A stretch of 64,000 bases of DNA, taken from the NCBI GenBank assembly GCA_006739055.1, contig AP019702.1:2073001-2137000 (forward strand), written 5' to 3'. Origin of the DNA: Allostella vacuolata (GTDB taxonomy: Bacteria > Pseudomonadota > Alphaproteobacteria > ATCC43930 > Allostellaceae). Positions 36,111 through 45,468 of this stretch are shown in pieces. The position numbers and the translations under genes were made by a program. A model generated the notes under the pieces. It was given only the letters and a program-made list of their open reading frames with translations. It did not search any database and was not told the origin of the DNA. The stretch's first letter is position 1; the number at the start of each line of letters is the position of its first letter.

Positions 36111-36986
36111 CTAGAGCCGGAGCCGCGGGTCGAGGACGTCGCGCATGGCGTCGCCCAGCACGTTGAAGGCCAGCACGATCGCGAAGATCGTCAGGCTGGG
36201 AATGGTGGCGATGTGCGGCGCGAAGAACAGGAAGTCGCGGCCGTTGGCCGCCATCGTGCCCAGCTCGGCGGTCGGCGGCTGCGCGCCCAGGCCGAGGAAG
36301 CTGAGCGCCGCGCCGATCAGGACGATCTGGCCGAAGCGCAGCGTGCTGAACACGAAGATCGAGGACAGGCAGTTCGGCAGCAGGTAGCGCCAGATGATCG
36401 CGGCATCGACCAGCCCGATCGAGCGCGCGGCATCGATATAGTCCTGCTGCATCACGACCAGCGCGCTCGACCGGGCGATGCGCGCCAGCAGCGGGATGGT
36501 GGCGATGGCCAGCGCGATGATGATCGGGGTCAGGCCGGGGCCGGTCACGGCGGCGATCGCCAGGCCGAAGAGGATCGCCGGGAACGACAGGAGCACGTCC
36601 ATCAGCCGCATCAGCAGCCCGTCGACGCGGCGGAAATAGGCGGCGACGATGCCGACCAGGGTGCCGATCGCGCCGCCGGTCACCAGCGCCACCAGCCCCA
36701 TCAGCAGGGTGAGCCGGGTCCCGTAGAGCAGGCGGCTCAGCATGTCCCGGCCCTGGGCATCGGTGCCGAGCGGGTAGGCCGGGTCCTCGAACGGCGGCCG
36801 CATGCCCTTGGACGGGTCGGTGAAATAGGGGTCGTAGGGCGCGATCCAGGGGGCCAGGATCGCCGACAGGACGACCGCCACCAGGAAGACCGAGGCCAGC
36901 AGGGCGGCCGGGTCGCGCAGCAGGCGGCGGACGACGGAACGGCGGCGCGGCGCGGTGGCGGCGCCGGCGGTGGCGGCGACGCTCAT
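36111..36986 (-). CDS. Peptide-type ABC importer permease, DppC type
   Basis: A 291-residue inner-membrane permease with an N-terminal helix (about 26-50), then a periplasmic loop with DPYFTDPSKGMRPPFEDPAY and five further helices. The EAA-type coupling loop is QQDYIDAARSIGLVDAAIIWR. It overlaps the DppB-type permease by four bases at its start (ATG 36986). It forms the channel with that partner. Confidence 0.93.
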   Translation of the reverse strand: MSVAATAGAATAPRRRSVVRRLLRDPAALLASVFLVAVVLSAILAPWIAPYDPYFTDPSKGMRPPFEDPAYPLGTDAQGRDMLSRLLYGTRLTLLMGLVALVTGGAIGTLVGIVAAYFRRVDGLLMRLMDVLLSFPAILFGLAIAAVTGPGLTPIIIALAIATIPLLARIARSSALVVMQQDYIDAARSIGLVDAAIIWRYLLPNCLSSIFVFSTLRFGQIVLIGAALSFLGLGAQPPTAELGTMAANGRDFLFFAPHIATIPSLTIFAIVLAFNVLGDAMRDVLDPRLRL

Positions 36987-37924
36987 CGCTTCTGCACCCG
37001 GGGATCGAGGAAGGCATAGAGCACGTCGACGGCCAGGTTGATCATCAGGAAGGCCAGCGCCAGCACGATGATCGCCCCCTGGGCGACCGGGAAGTCGCGC
37101 GACAGGATGGCGCCGACCGCCAGCCGCCCGACGCCGGGCCAGCTGAACATGGTTTCCGTCACCACCGCGCCGCCCAGCAGGAAGCCGATCTGCAGGCCGA
37201 TCAGGGTGACGATCGGGATCAGGGCGTTGCGCAGGGCGTGGCGCACCACGACCCGCGGCTCGGTCAGGCCCTTGGCGCGGGCGGTGCGGACATAGTCGGC
37301 GCCCAGCACCTCCAGCACCGTGGTCCGCGTCATGCGGGCGATCGGGCCGACGAAGACCCCGCCCAGGGTCACCGCGGGCAGCACCAGGTGCTGGATGCCC
37401 TCCCAGGTCCAGATCGGCCCGCCACGGCCGGTGAAGGGCAGCCACTGCAGCTTGTAGCCGACGTACCAGATGAGGACGAGGCCGAGGAAGAAGACCGGGA
37501 TCGAGACCCCGGCGACCGAGAAGGCCATGATCACCCGGTCGAGCAGCTTGCCGCGGAAGACGGCGGCGACCGTGCCCATGGCGATGCCGAGCGGAATGGC
37601 CCAGACGAGGCAGGCGACCAGCAGCTCCAGCGTCGGGCCCAGGGTGCGGGCCAGCTCCTCGGCCACGCCCAGGTTGCTGATGATGGACTTGCCGAGGTCG
37701 CCCTGCAGCACGCGGGTGATGTAGAGGCCGAACTGGTACCAGAGCGGCTCGTTGAGGCCGAGATCCTTGCGGATCGCCTCGATGATGTCCTGGGATGCCA
37801 TCGGCCCGGCCAGGACCACGGCGGGGTCCGTCGGCACCACCTGGAGCAGCAGGAAGCCGATCAGCAGGACGCCGAAGAGAACCGGGATGGACAGCAGCAG
37901 GCGTTGGACGATGTGACGGCCCAT
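36983..37924 (-). CDS. Peptide-type ABC importer permease, DppB type
   Basis: A 313-residue inner-membrane permease. The N-terminal segment RHIVQRLLLSIPVLFGVLLI is the typical DppB start, followed by the periplasmic domain and five helices, with the coupling loop GADYVRTARAKGLTEPRVV. It partners DppC. Start ATG 37924 lies 8 bases after the stop of the YtcJ-like amidohydrolase. The open frame further upstream runs through that gene antisense-like and is not used. Confidence 0.93.
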   Translation of the reverse strand: MGRHIVQRLLLSIPVLFGVLLIGFLLLQVVPTDPAVVLAGPMASQDIIEAIRKDLGLNEPLWYQFGLYITRVLQGDLGKSIISNLGVAEELARTLGPTLELLVACLVWAIPLGIAMGTVAAVFRGKLLDRVIMAFSVAGVSIPVFFLGLVLIWYVGYKLQWLPFTGRGGPIWTWEGIQHLVLPAVTLGGVFVGPIARMTRTTVLEVLGADYVRTARAKGLTEPRVVVRHALRNALIPIVTLIGLQIGFLLGGAVVTETMFSWPGVGRLAVGAILSRDFPVAQGAIIVLALAFLMINLAVDVLYAFLDPRVQKR

Positions 37925-37932
37925 GGCGCGGA

Positions 37933-39570
37933 TCAGGCCGCGAGCTGCTGGTGGCGGTCCCAGGACACGACCCCGCCGCGCAGCGTCAGGTCGCAGCGCG
38001 TGTCGTGGCGGATCGCCTCCGGGTCGCAGGTGAAGACGTCGCGCGACAGGACCGCGATGTCGGCCAGCATGCCCGGCTCCAGCGTGCCCTTGTCCTGCTC
38101 GCAGAAGCTGACATAGGCGCCGTTGGCGGTCATGGCGTGCAGCGCCTCGCCCACATTGAGCCGCTCCTGCCCGCCCAGCACCGTCCCGCGGGAGGTCTTG
38201 CGCGTGACGGTGGCGTAGAGGTTGACGAACGGGTCGGCCGAGCAGACCGGGGAATCGGTGCTGGCGGCGGGCCGCACCCCGGCCGAGGTCCAGCGGCGCA
38301 TCGGGTAGCCGACCGCCGACCGCTCCTCGCCCAGGACCGAGATGTAGAGGTCGCCGAAATCGTACATGAAGACCGGCTGGGGTGCGGGCGACATGCCGAG
38401 CCGGGCCATCTGGTCGATCTGGGCGTCGCTCATGAAGCCGCAATGCTCGATGCGGTGGCGGCGGTCGGCGGCCGGCTGGCGGCGCTGGGCGTTCTCGACC
38501 GCGTCGAGGCAGATCTGGATGGCATGGTCGCCGATGCCGTGCAGGGCCATCTGGTAGCCCTTGGAGTGGTAGTCGAGCACCATCTCGCGCACGTCCTCGT
38601 CCTTGTAGACGAGGATGCCGGTGTCGTGCTCGTCGCCGCCGACATAGGGCTCGTACATGGCGGCCGTGCGCCCGCCGGCGCTGCCGTCGGTAAAGACCTT
38701 GACCGGCCCCACCTTCAGCATGTCGTCGCCGGCCTTGGTCACCAGGCCGCGGGCATGGGAGGCCTCGACGATGCCGGCCGGGCCGCCGGCCAGGCACATG
38801 TAGGTGCGCACTGGCAGGCGCCCGAGCCGCCGCGCCGTCTCGTAGGCGGCGATCTCGTCCATGCCGCAGCGCGCGCCGACATTGGCATCCATGACGCTGG
38901 CGATGCCGTAGCCGGCGCACATCTTTCCGGCCCGCTCGATCCCGTCCACCAGCGCCGCCAGCGACGGCTTGGGGATGACGGTCGACACCAGGCGCTGCGC
39001 GGTCTCCATCAAGAGGCCGGTCAGGCGGCCGTTCTGCCGTTCCAGCGCGCCGCCCTGCGGGTTGGGCGATTCCTCGACGACGCCGCCGGCCTGCAGGGCC
39101 AGCGAGTTGGCGACCCCGACATGGCCGCAGGTGCGCTTGATGTAGACCGGGTTGCGCGGCGCCACCTGGTCCAGCTCCTCGCGCAGCGGGTGGCGCTTCA
39201 GGTCGAACTCGAAATGGTCGTAGCCGCGCCCCACCACCCATTCGCCGGGCCGGGCCTGGTCGGCCGCCGCCTTGATGCGCCCGAGCAGCGCCTCCATCGT
39301 CCGCACCTCGGTCGCGCGGATGTCGACCTCGACCATCGACAGGCCGAGCGGCAGGAGGTGCATGTGGTTGTCGTTGAAGGCCGGGATGGCGAGGCGTCCG
39401 GCGAGGTCGAGCCGGCGGGTGGCGGGGCCGACCAGCGCCTCGATCTCGCTCTCCCGCCCGGTCGCCAGGACCCGGCCGCGCCAGACGGCGACGGATTCCA
39501 CGAAGCCCGATTCGAGACCGCACCAGATGCGGCCGTTGCGCAGGACGAGGTCGGCTTTGGGCAGGGGCAT
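37933..39570 (-). CDS. Amidohydrolase-3 (YtcJ-like) hydrolase
   Basis: A 545-residue amidohydrolase of the YtcJ/Amidohydro_3 group. Metal-site features are the FNDNHMHLLPLG loop (about 65-76, with the HxH-type pair), His in MALHGIGDHAIQ, the IEHCGF motif and Asp in STDSPV near residue 455. The family hydrolyses N-acyl or cyclic amides. It is the first gene of the minus-strand importer operon. The divergent DUF4139 gene starts 188 bases away; the intervening region has no clear promoter that I can point to. ATG 39570 (MPLPKADLVLRNG) is chosen because the 25 residues upstream lack similarity. Confidence 0.85.
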   Translation of the reverse strand: MPLPKADLVLRNGRIWCGLESGFVESVAVWRGRVLATGRESEIEALVGPATRRLDLAGRLAIPAFNDNHMHLLPLGLSMVEVDIRATEVRTMEALLGRIKAAADQARPGEWVVGRGYDHFEFDLKRHPLREELDQVAPRNPVYIKRTCGHVGVANSLALQAGGVVEESPNPQGGALERQNGRLTGLLMETAQRLVSTVIPKPSLAALVDGIERAGKMCAGYGIASVMDANVGARCGMDEIAAYETARRLGRLPVRTYMCLAGGPAGIVEASHARGLVTKAGDDMLKVGPVKVFTDGSAGGRTAAMYEPYVGGDEHDTGILVYKDEDVREMVLDYHSKGYQMALHGIGDHAIQICLDAVENAQRRQPAADRRHRIEHCGFMSDAQIDQMARLGMSPAPQPVFMYDFGDLYISVLGEERSAVGYPMRRWTSAGVRPAASTDSPVCSADPFVNLYATVTRKTSRGTVLGGQERLNVGEALHAMTANGAYVSFCEQDKGTLEPGMLADIAVLSRDVFTCDPEAIRHDTRCDLTLRGGVVSWDRHQQLAA

Positions 39571-39758
39571 CGCGGGCTCTCGGCAGGGGGCAGTTGGGCG
39601 GGAAGATGTAAGCAAGATCGTGACCATGCCGCGAGCCCAAGTCAATGTGAGCGCGCTTGCCGTGAAATTGCCGTGGAAACTCGCTACTGCTGCCCAATCC
39701 GCAGGCGACGGTGCGCCCGCTACGGCACGCTCGCCGTCGAAGAAGAAGGGGTTCGCTC

Positions 39759-41801
39759 GTGCTCAAGACCATTCCGGCGATCGGTGCGGTTTTCACCCTC
39801 TCGCTCGCTGCCGCGACGGCCGCGGACGCAGCCGACCTGGCGCTGCGCCGGGTCGTCCTGTCGACCGCGGGCCTCGCCTATTTCGAGCACGAGGCCGAGA
39901 TCGACGGCGAGACCGAGCTGCCGCTCTCGGTCCGCCTCGACCAGGTCGACGACGTGCTGAAGAGCGCCATGGTCTATGACGACCAGGGCAGCGTCGGCAT
40001 CGTCCGCCTGCCGGGCCGCGAGCCGCTCGACGAGGCGTTCCGCACCCTGCCGTTCGGACGCGACGCGCTGACCTCGCCGGTGGCGCTGCTGGACGCGCTG
40101 CGCGGCGCGTCGGTGACCGTCAGCGGCGCGAAGACCATCGAGGGCCGCCTGCTCGGCGTGCAGGCGGAGGAGGAGCGGCTGCCGTCGGGCGGCCTCGTCA
40201 CCCGCCATCGCGTCACCGTCGCCTCGGCCGAGGGTATCCGCCAGGCGATCCTGGAGGATCTCGACGCCGTCCGCTTCACCGAGCCCCGGCTGCAGGCGCA
40301 GATCGAGGCGGCGCTGGCAGCGGTCGCCGCCTACCGCGAGAAGGACACCCGCACGCTCTCGATCGCGCTGTCCGGTGCTGGCCGGCGCAAGGTGCGGGTC
40401 GGCTACGTCGTCGAGGCGCCGATCTGGAAGACCGCCTATCGCCTGTCCGTGTCGGGTGCGGCCGCCGGCCACCTGCAGGGCTGGGCGGTGCTGGAGAACC
40501 TGAGCGGCGGCGACTGGAAGGACGTCGACCTGACCCTGGTGTCCGGCCAGCCGGTCGCCTTCCGCCAGGCGATCTACACCGCTTTCTTCCAGCCGCGGCC
40601 CGAGGTGCCGGTGGAAACCGTGGGCCGCGTGCTGCCGAAGCCGGACGACGGGACACTGGCCAAGCTCGACATGGCGGCCGAGGCAGCGCCGCCGCCGTCG
40701 CCCGCGCCGATGATGGCGCCGCCACCCGCCGGCGGTGCCGCGGAACGGTCCCGGGGCTTCGCGTCGGCGATCGCGATGCCGGCGCCGGCGCGGCCGGCCG
40801 CGGTCGCCGCCCCGGCGGCAGCCGAGGATGCGGTCGCCCAGGTGCTGTTCCGCTACCCCAAGCCGGTTTCGATCGCGGCCGGGGAATCGGCCATGGTGCC
40901 GATCGTCGACCGCATGGTGCCGGTGACCCAGGTGGCGCTCTACCAGCCGGGGGTGGAGGCGAATCACCCGTTCGCCGCGGTCGCCCTGACCAACGACACC
41001 GGGGCCACCCTGCCGCCTGGCATCCTGACGCTCTATGACCGCGGCAGCGCCGCGGGGCCCGCCAGCCATGTCGGCGACGCCCGCCTCGCCACCCTGCCCG
41101 CCGGCGAGAAGCGGATGCTGGCCTTCGCCGTCGACCGCGGCATCGCCATCTCGCGCGAGGAGCAGCGGCGGCAGACGACGACGGCCGCCCGCATCGTCCG
41201 CGGCGTGATGACGGTGACGATCCAGGACCGCCAGACCACGACCTACCGCATCCGCGCGGCCCGCAGCGAGGACCGCGCCCTGATCCTGGAGCATCTGCGC
41301 CCGACCGACTGGAAGCTGGTGACGCCGGCCCTGGACGGGGTCGAGCTGTCGCGCGGCGCCTGGCGGATCCCCGTGCGGATCGGCGTCGACGGCACCGCCA
41401 CCGTGCCGGTGACGACGGAGCGGCCGCGCCAGACGGTGGTCCGGCTCGACACCGCGCGCGACGCGGAGATCGGCGTCTATCTGAGCGCGCCTGAGCTGGA
41501 GCCGGGGCTGCGCGACGCGCTGCAGCGGGTCGTCGACCTGCGGCAGGCGCTGGCCGCCGTGAGCCAGCGGGTGAAGGCGATCGAGGCCGAGCGCGAGGCC
41601 GCGGCGGCCGAGCAGGCGCGTATCCGCGCCAACCTGGAGGCGGTGCCGGCGCGCGACGCCCTGCACACCCGCTACCTCAACGCGCTGAAGACCCAGGAAG
41701 ACCGGCTGGAGCGGCTGGCGGCGGACCTGCAGGCGGCCCGCGAGGCCGAGCGCGCCGCCCGCGACGGCCTGGCGGCCTATGTGGCCGGCCTGGACATGTA
41801 G
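39759..41801 (+). CDS. DUF4139 secreted protein
   Basis: A 680-residue exported protein. GTG 39759 gives a clean signal peptide (VLKTIPAIGAVFTLSLAAAT, cleavage near ADA-AD); the open frame upstream to 39711 would put a run of arginines before it. A DUF4139-type architecture follows: an N-terminal beta region with YVVEAPIWKTAYRLS, a Pro/Ala-rich linker near residues 310-360, a second beta region, and a C-terminal coiled coil (about 595-675, rich in Ala/Arg/Glu). The biochemical function of the family is not known. It is divergent from the importer operon. Confidence 0.8.
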   Translation: MLKTIPAIGAVFTLSLAAATAADAADLALRRVVLSTAGLAYFEHEAEIDGETELPLSVRLDQVDDVLKSAMVYDDQGSVGIVRLPGREPLDEAFRTLPFGRDALTSPVALLDALRGASVTVSGAKTIEGRLLGVQAEEERLPSGGLVTRHRVTVASAEGIRQAILEDLDAVRFTEPRLQAQIEAALAAVAAYREKDTRTLSIALSGAGRRKVRVGYVVEAPIWKTAYRLSVSGAAAGHLQGWAVLENLSGGDWKDVDLTLVSGQPVAFRQAIYTAFFQPRPEVPVETVGRVLPKPDDGTLAKLDMAAEAAPPPSPAPMMAPPPAGGAAERSRGFASAIAMPAPARPAAVAAPAAAEDAVAQVLFRYPKPVSIAAGESAMVPIVDRMVPVTQVALYQPGVEANHPFAAVALTNDTGATLPPGILTLYDRGSAAGPASHVGDARLATLPAGEKRMLAFAVDRGIAISREEQRRQTTTAARIVRGVMTVTIQDRQTTTYRIRAARSEDRALILEHLRPTDWKLVTPALDGVELSRGAWRIPVRIGVDGTATVPVTTERPRQTVVRLDTARDAEIGVYLSAPELEPGLRDALQRVVDLRQALAAVSQRVKAIEAEREAAAAEQARIRANLEAVPARDALHTRYLNALKTQEDRLERLAADLQAAREAERAARDGLAAYVAGLDM

Positions 41802-41834
41802 GCGAAGGGGCAGGTTAACCGAGGAGGCAGGGCG

Positions 41835-42407
41835 ATGACGGAAGCGTTCACGGCCGAGCCGGCCACCCCGGATCGGCTCGGCGACATCGAGAGGGTCCTC
41901 GACGACTGCGCGGACGGCCGGCAGTGCAGCTGCGCCTACTGGCGGCGGTCGCAGGGCGACTACGTGGCCGGCCGTGGCGCGGGCAACCGCGAATGGTTCC
42001 GGCGCCTGGTCGCCGAAGGGCCGCCGCCCGGCATCGTCGGCTATGTCGGCGGCGACCCGGCCGGCTGGTGCGGCGTCGGCCCGCGCGCGGCGTTCGGGCG
42101 GCTGGCGCGTGCCCGTGCCCTGGCCCCGCTCGATGCGCGGCCGGTCTGGTCGGTCAACTGCTTCATCGTCCGCAAGGCCTACCGCCGTCGCGGCGTCGCC
42201 GGCCGCCTGCTGGAGGCGGCGGTGGCGTTCGCGGCAAGCCACGGCGCGGACATGGTCGAGGGCTACCCCGTCGACCGCGCGCTGGCGAGCCCGGGCGTCT
42301 CCCTCTACCCCGGCACCCTGGGCATGTTCCAGGCAGCGGGGTTCTCCGAGTGCATCCGCCGCCTGCCGACCCGCCCGATCGTCCGGCTCGAGGTTTCTTC
42401 CGGCTGA
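41835..42407 (+). CDS. GNAT-family N-acetyltransferase
   Basis: A 190-residue acetyltransferase-fold protein. The acetyl-CoA loop is KAYRRRGVAGRLLEAAVAFA (about 112-131; R-x-x-G-x-A form), followed by the usual YPGTLGMFQAAGFSE segment. GAGGAGG-like purines precede the ATG. The acceptor substrate is unknown. It lies 33 bases after the DUF4139 gene and is convergent with the ROK kinase gene. Confidence 0.88.
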   Translation: MTEAFTAEPATPDRLGDIERVLDDCADGRQCSCAYWRRSQGDYVAGRGAGNREWFRRLVAEGPPPGIVGYVGGDPAGWCGVGPRAAFGRLARARALAPLDARPVWSVNCFIVRKAYRRRGVAGRLLEAAVAFAASHGADMVEGYPVDRALASPGVSLYPGTLGMFQAAGFSECIRRLPTRPIVRLEVSSG

Positions 42408-42423
42408 ACCGGCGCGGCCCGGA

Positions 42424-43353
42424 TCAGGCGGCCGCCGGCTCCTTCGGCCACAGCCACGCGGCGCCGCGCACGCCGCTCGAATCGCCGAAGCGGGCCGGCC
42501 GCAGCGGGGTCGCGACCTGGTCGGAGAAGACGTAGGCACCCCAGCGGGCGGGCACGTCCGAATAGAGGCGGCCGATTCGCGACAGGCCGCCGCCCAGCAC
42601 GATCACGTCCGGGTCAAGCAGGTTGATCACCGTCGCCAGGGAGCGGGCCAGCCGGTCGCAATAGCGGTCGAGGGCGGCGACCGCGTCCGGGTCGCCGGCC
42701 TCGGCCGCGGCGACGATGGCCGGCCCGTCGAGCGGGCGGGGAGCGTGGTTGGCGAAGTCGCGGGCAAGGCCGGGGCCGGACAGGAAGGTCTCGATGCAGC
42801 CATGCCGGCCGCAATAGCAGGCCGGGCCCGGGCGCTCCGAATCGAGCGGCCAGGGCAGGGGGTTGTGGCCCCATTCGCCGGCGACCGCATTGGGCCCGCT
42901 GAGCGGCCGCCCGGCCACCACCAGCCCGCCGCCGACCCCGGTGCCGAGGATGGCGGCGAACACCGTGCCGAAGCCGGCTCCGGCGCCGTCGGTCGCCTCC
43001 GACACGGCCAGGCAGTCGGCATCGTTGGCAACCCGGACCGCGCGGCCCAGGGCAAGCGCGACGTCGCGGTCGAACGGCCGGCCGTTGAGGAAGACGCTGT
43101 TGGCGTTCTTGACCAGCCCGCTCGCGGGCGAGATGGCGCCCGGCATGCCGATGCCGACCGGGGCTGGGCCGGGCAGGGCGAAGTCCTGCTCCAGGCCGGC
43201 CACCAGGCGGACGATGGCGGCGATGGTCGCATCGTAGCCGGCGGGCGGCGTGGCGACGCGCCGGCGGGCCAGTTCGGCCCCGGCCCCGTCGAGCAGGATG
43301 GCCTCGATCTTGGTCCCGCCCAGGTCGATGCCGATGCGGAAGACGTCCATCAT
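42424..43353 (-). CDS. ROK-family sugar kinase (fructokinase/N-acetylglucosamine kinase-like)
   Basis: A 309-residue ROK protein without a DNA-binding domain, so an enzyme rather than a repressor. ATP-binding IGIDLGGTKIEA is at the N-terminus, the catalytic Asp in VANDADCLAVSEA, and the structural zinc site is His in GEWGHNPLPWP plus cysteines in CYCGRHGCIE. It phosphorylates a hexose in the cytoplasm. GEWGHNPLPWP suggests a fructose- or N-acetylhexosamine-type substrate. It ends close to the GNAT gene in convergent orientation. Confidence 0.9.
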   Translation of the reverse strand: MMDVFRIGIDLGGTKIEAILLDGAGAELARRRVATPPAGYDATIAAIVRLVAGLEQDFALPGPAPVGIGMPGAISPASGLVKNANSVFLNGRPFDRDVALALGRAVRVANDADCLAVSEATDGAGAGFGTVFAAILGTGVGGGLVVAGRPLSGPNAVAGEWGHNPLPWPLDSERPGPACYCGRHGCIETFLSGPGLARDFANHAPRPLDGPAIVAAAEAGDPDAVAALDRYCDRLARSLATVINLLDPDVIVLGGGLSRIGRLYSDVPARWGAYVFSDQVATPLRPARFGDSSGVRGAAWLWPKEPAAA

Positions 43354-43410
43354 GATCCGTCCCGCCGCCCGCTTGGCCGTCTTGGAGCCGTTAAGGGCTC
43401 GAAACGCGAA

Positions 43411-43429
43411 GGGCCGCGCGAGGCGGCCC
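43411..43429 (-). terminator. Hairpin after rpmG
   Basis: GGGCCGC (43411-43417) and GCGGCCC (43423-43429) pair around a 5-base loop 27 bases after the rpmG stop. On the minus strand it is followed by TTCGCGTTTC, only weakly T-rich. Confidence 0.4.
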
Positions 43430-43455
43430 TGGAAGCACGCTTGGAAGGGGCGACC

Positions 43456-43623
43456 CTACTTGATCTTGCCTTCCTTGAACTCGACGTGCTTGCGCGCGAC
43501 GGGATCGTACTTCTTCATGCTCAGCTTCTCGGTGCTGGTCTTCGGATTCTTCCGGGTCACGTAGAAATAGCCGGTGTCGGCAGTGCTGTTGAGCCGGATG
43601 AGGATCTGTGCGGCCTTGGCCAT
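43456..43623 (-). CDS. rpmG: 50S ribosomal protein L33
   Basis: A 55-residue ribosomal protein, too short for most gene scans. It begins [20 protein letters not shown] and continues with [20 protein letters not shown], the L33 signature, ending VEFKEGKIK. It is the form without the cysteine pairs. A perfect TTGACA -35 element precedes it and a hairpin follows. It stands apart from the S41 peptidase gene read in the same direction. Confidence 0.95.
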   Translation of the reverse strand: MAKAAQILIRLNSTADTGYFYVTRKNPKTSTEKLSMKKYDPVARKHVEFKEGKIK

Positions 43624-43657
43624 GACATTGCGTCCTGAAATGCGGATTTAGCGGCGG

Positions 43658-43685
43658 AACTTAGCGATGGTCGCGGGGCTGTCAA
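43658..43685 (-). promoter_or_regulatory. Probable rpmG promoter
   Basis: On the minus strand TTGACA (43685-43680) is a perfect -35 box, with TAAGTT (43663-43658) after 16 bases as a weak -10. The expected start is about 30 bases before the rpmG ATG. Confidence 0.5.
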
Positions 43686-43705
43686 GCCCGTTGCGGTGCG
43701 AGGGG

Positions 43706-45385
43706 CTACTGGCGCAGCTCGGCGGACCGGCGCCGCTCGGCAACGCTGGGGCCGCCGCGCGACGTGGCGACCGCGGCCTGGGACAGGCGCAGGGCGCGCT
43801 GGAACAGCCCGCCGTCGAGCAGCAGGCGCTCGGCCAGCTTCACGTCCACGTCCTGCTCGCGCGACTGGCCGGTGCACGCCGCCCGCAGGTTCCGCCAGCC
43901 GTCGTCGTCGAGCTGCGAGCGCGGCACGGCGCCGGTGCCGCCCGGGGCCATCGCGCGGGTCTCGCGCTGCAGGCTGAGCCGGAGGCTGGCGATGTCGTCG
44001 CCCAGCCCGTTGGTGCACACGGTCGGGATGACGCCGTGCTCGTGCAGGGAATAGCCGCCGGGCGACAGCAGCCGGGCCCAGGTCAGGGTCAGTTCGCCGT
44101 CGTTGGGCAGGCGCATGACCGTCTGCACGGTGCCCTTGCCGAAGGACGCGCTGCCCACGACGACCGCCCGGCCGCGATCCTGCAGGGCGGCGGCGACGAT
44201 CTCGGCGGCGGATGCGGACCCGCCGTTGATCAGCACCGCGATGGGCATGCCGCGCATCAGGTCGCGGGCGCCGGCCTCGAACGACTGGTTGCTGGCCGGG
44301 TGGCGGCCGCGGGTGGAAATGATCGGCCCCTCGCCGAGGAAGGCATCGGCCACCCGCACCGCCTGGTCGAGCAGGCCGCCCGGGTTGTTGCGCAGGTCGA
44401 GGATGATGCCGCGCAGCTGCCCCGACCGGTCGGCCAGGAGCTGCTCCAGCGACTCGACCAGCCGGCGCCCGGTCTGCTGATTGAAGCTGAGGATGCGGAC
44501 ATGGGCGATCGGGCCCAGATGCTCGACCCGGATGGTCGGCACGACGATCCGCTGGCGCGTGATCGGGATTTCCAGCAGGTCCAGGATATCGGGGCGGGCG
44601 ACCAGCACCCGCACGGTGCTGTCGACCCGGCCGCGCAGCAACTGTACCACCTTCTGCTGGTCGAGGCCGGCGGTGCCGTTGCCGTCGATCGTCAGGATGC
44701 GGTCGTCCACCTGCACGCCGGCCATGGCGGCCGGGCTCTCGGGGATGACCGAGACGATGCGCACGGTGTCGTTCTCGACGCTGATGGTGACGCCGATGCC
44801 GCCGAAGCCGTCGCGTGAGGCCCGCTGCTCGCGGGCGATGTCCGACCCGGCATAGCGGGAGAAGCGGTCGAGTCCGCCGACCAGGGCCGCCAGCACCGCG
44901 TCATAGACGGCTTCGCTGTCGGCCTCGGAGAGCTTCGGCAGCTCGGCGCGCCCGGCCGCGATCGCCCGGGTCATCACCGTGGCCCAGCCGGCGGCATTGC
45001 GCGATGCCGGCGCCGGGAACTCGGCCACCTCGCCGCGCGGGCCCAGGATCCGCACCGATTCGCCCTCGCGCACCGCCTGGAAGCCGGGGTCGACCTTGCG
45101 CAGGCCGTTGAGCCCGGACAGCGCCAGGGTGCCCAGCTCCACCGGGTCGATATAGAGATCGGTCACTTCCTGCAGGCTGGCGAGGAAGACCCGGTCGGGC
45201 CGTTCGTCGGCCAGCTCGGTGCTGGGACCAGGCCCCTGGCTGCAGCCGCCGATCCACAGCGTGGCCGCGAAAATCGCGCCGCCGATGCGCCAGGGAGTCC
45301 GGCCGCGGCCGGCCCGTTGTCCGCCAACGTCGGCTTTGCCGCTTCCCCCCCGTGCCAAAAGCCCCGTCAACCCAGCCCCTGCCAT
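43706..45385 (-). CDS. S41-family C-terminal processing peptidase, probable lipoprotein
   Basis: A 559-residue CtpA-like serine peptidase. The N-terminus has an Arg-rich region, a hydrophobic stretch and a lipobox-like WIGGC (Cys about 48), which suggests lipid attachment at the periplasmic face. The PDZ domain is GFGGIGVTISVEND onward (about 193-275). The catalytic Ser is in NGGSASAAEIVA and the Lys in SASFGKGTVQ, forming a Ser-Lys dyad. The C-terminal ~130 residues are less conserved. The start is uncertain because the n-region is long. A promoter-like sequence lies upstream. Confidence 0.85.
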   Translation of the reverse strand: MAGAGLTGLLARGGSGKADVGGQRAGRGRTPWRIGGAIFAATLWIGGCSQGPGPSTELADERPDRVFLASLQEVTDLYIDPVELGTLALSGLNGLRKVDPGFQAVREGESVRILGPRGEVAEFPAPASRNAAGWATVMTRAIAAGRAELPKLSEADSEAVYDAVLAALVGGLDRFSRYAGSDIAREQRASRDGFGGIGVTISVENDTVRIVSVIPESPAAMAGVQVDDRILTIDGNGTAGLDQQKVVQLLRGRVDSTVRVLVARPDILDLLEIPITRQRIVVPTIRVEHLGPIAHVRILSFNQQTGRRLVESLEQLLADRSGQLRGIILDLRNNPGGLLDQAVRVADAFLGEGPIISTRGRHPASNQSFEAGARDLMRGMPIAVLINGGSASAAEIVAAALQDRGRAVVVGSASFGKGTVQTVMRLPNDGELTLTWARLLSPGGYSLHEHGVIPTVCTNGLGDDIASLRLSLQRETRAMAPGGTGAVPRSQLDDDGWRNLRAACTGQSREQDVDVKLAERLLLDGGLFQRALRLSQAAVATSRGGPSVAERRRSAELRQ

Positions 45386-45440
45386 CGCCCCAGCCCTTGC
45401 GCCTGCCGGAAAAGATCATGCAGGTGCGGAAACACCCTAG

Positions 45441-45468
45441 ACTTTAGGCATGCTCCGCCCCGGGGCAA
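45441..45468 (-). promoter_or_regulatory. Possible promoter of the S41 peptidase gene
   Basis: On the minus strand TTGCCC (45468-45463) and TAAAGT (45446-45441) are spaced by 16 bases, each four of six to consensus. It lies about 55 bases before the chosen start, in the 191-base gap after rnr, which holds nothing else recognisable. Confidence 0.3.

Noticed and set aside
39711-39758. Upstream start for the DUF4139 protein
   Set aside because: It would put a run of arginines before an otherwise clean signal peptide.
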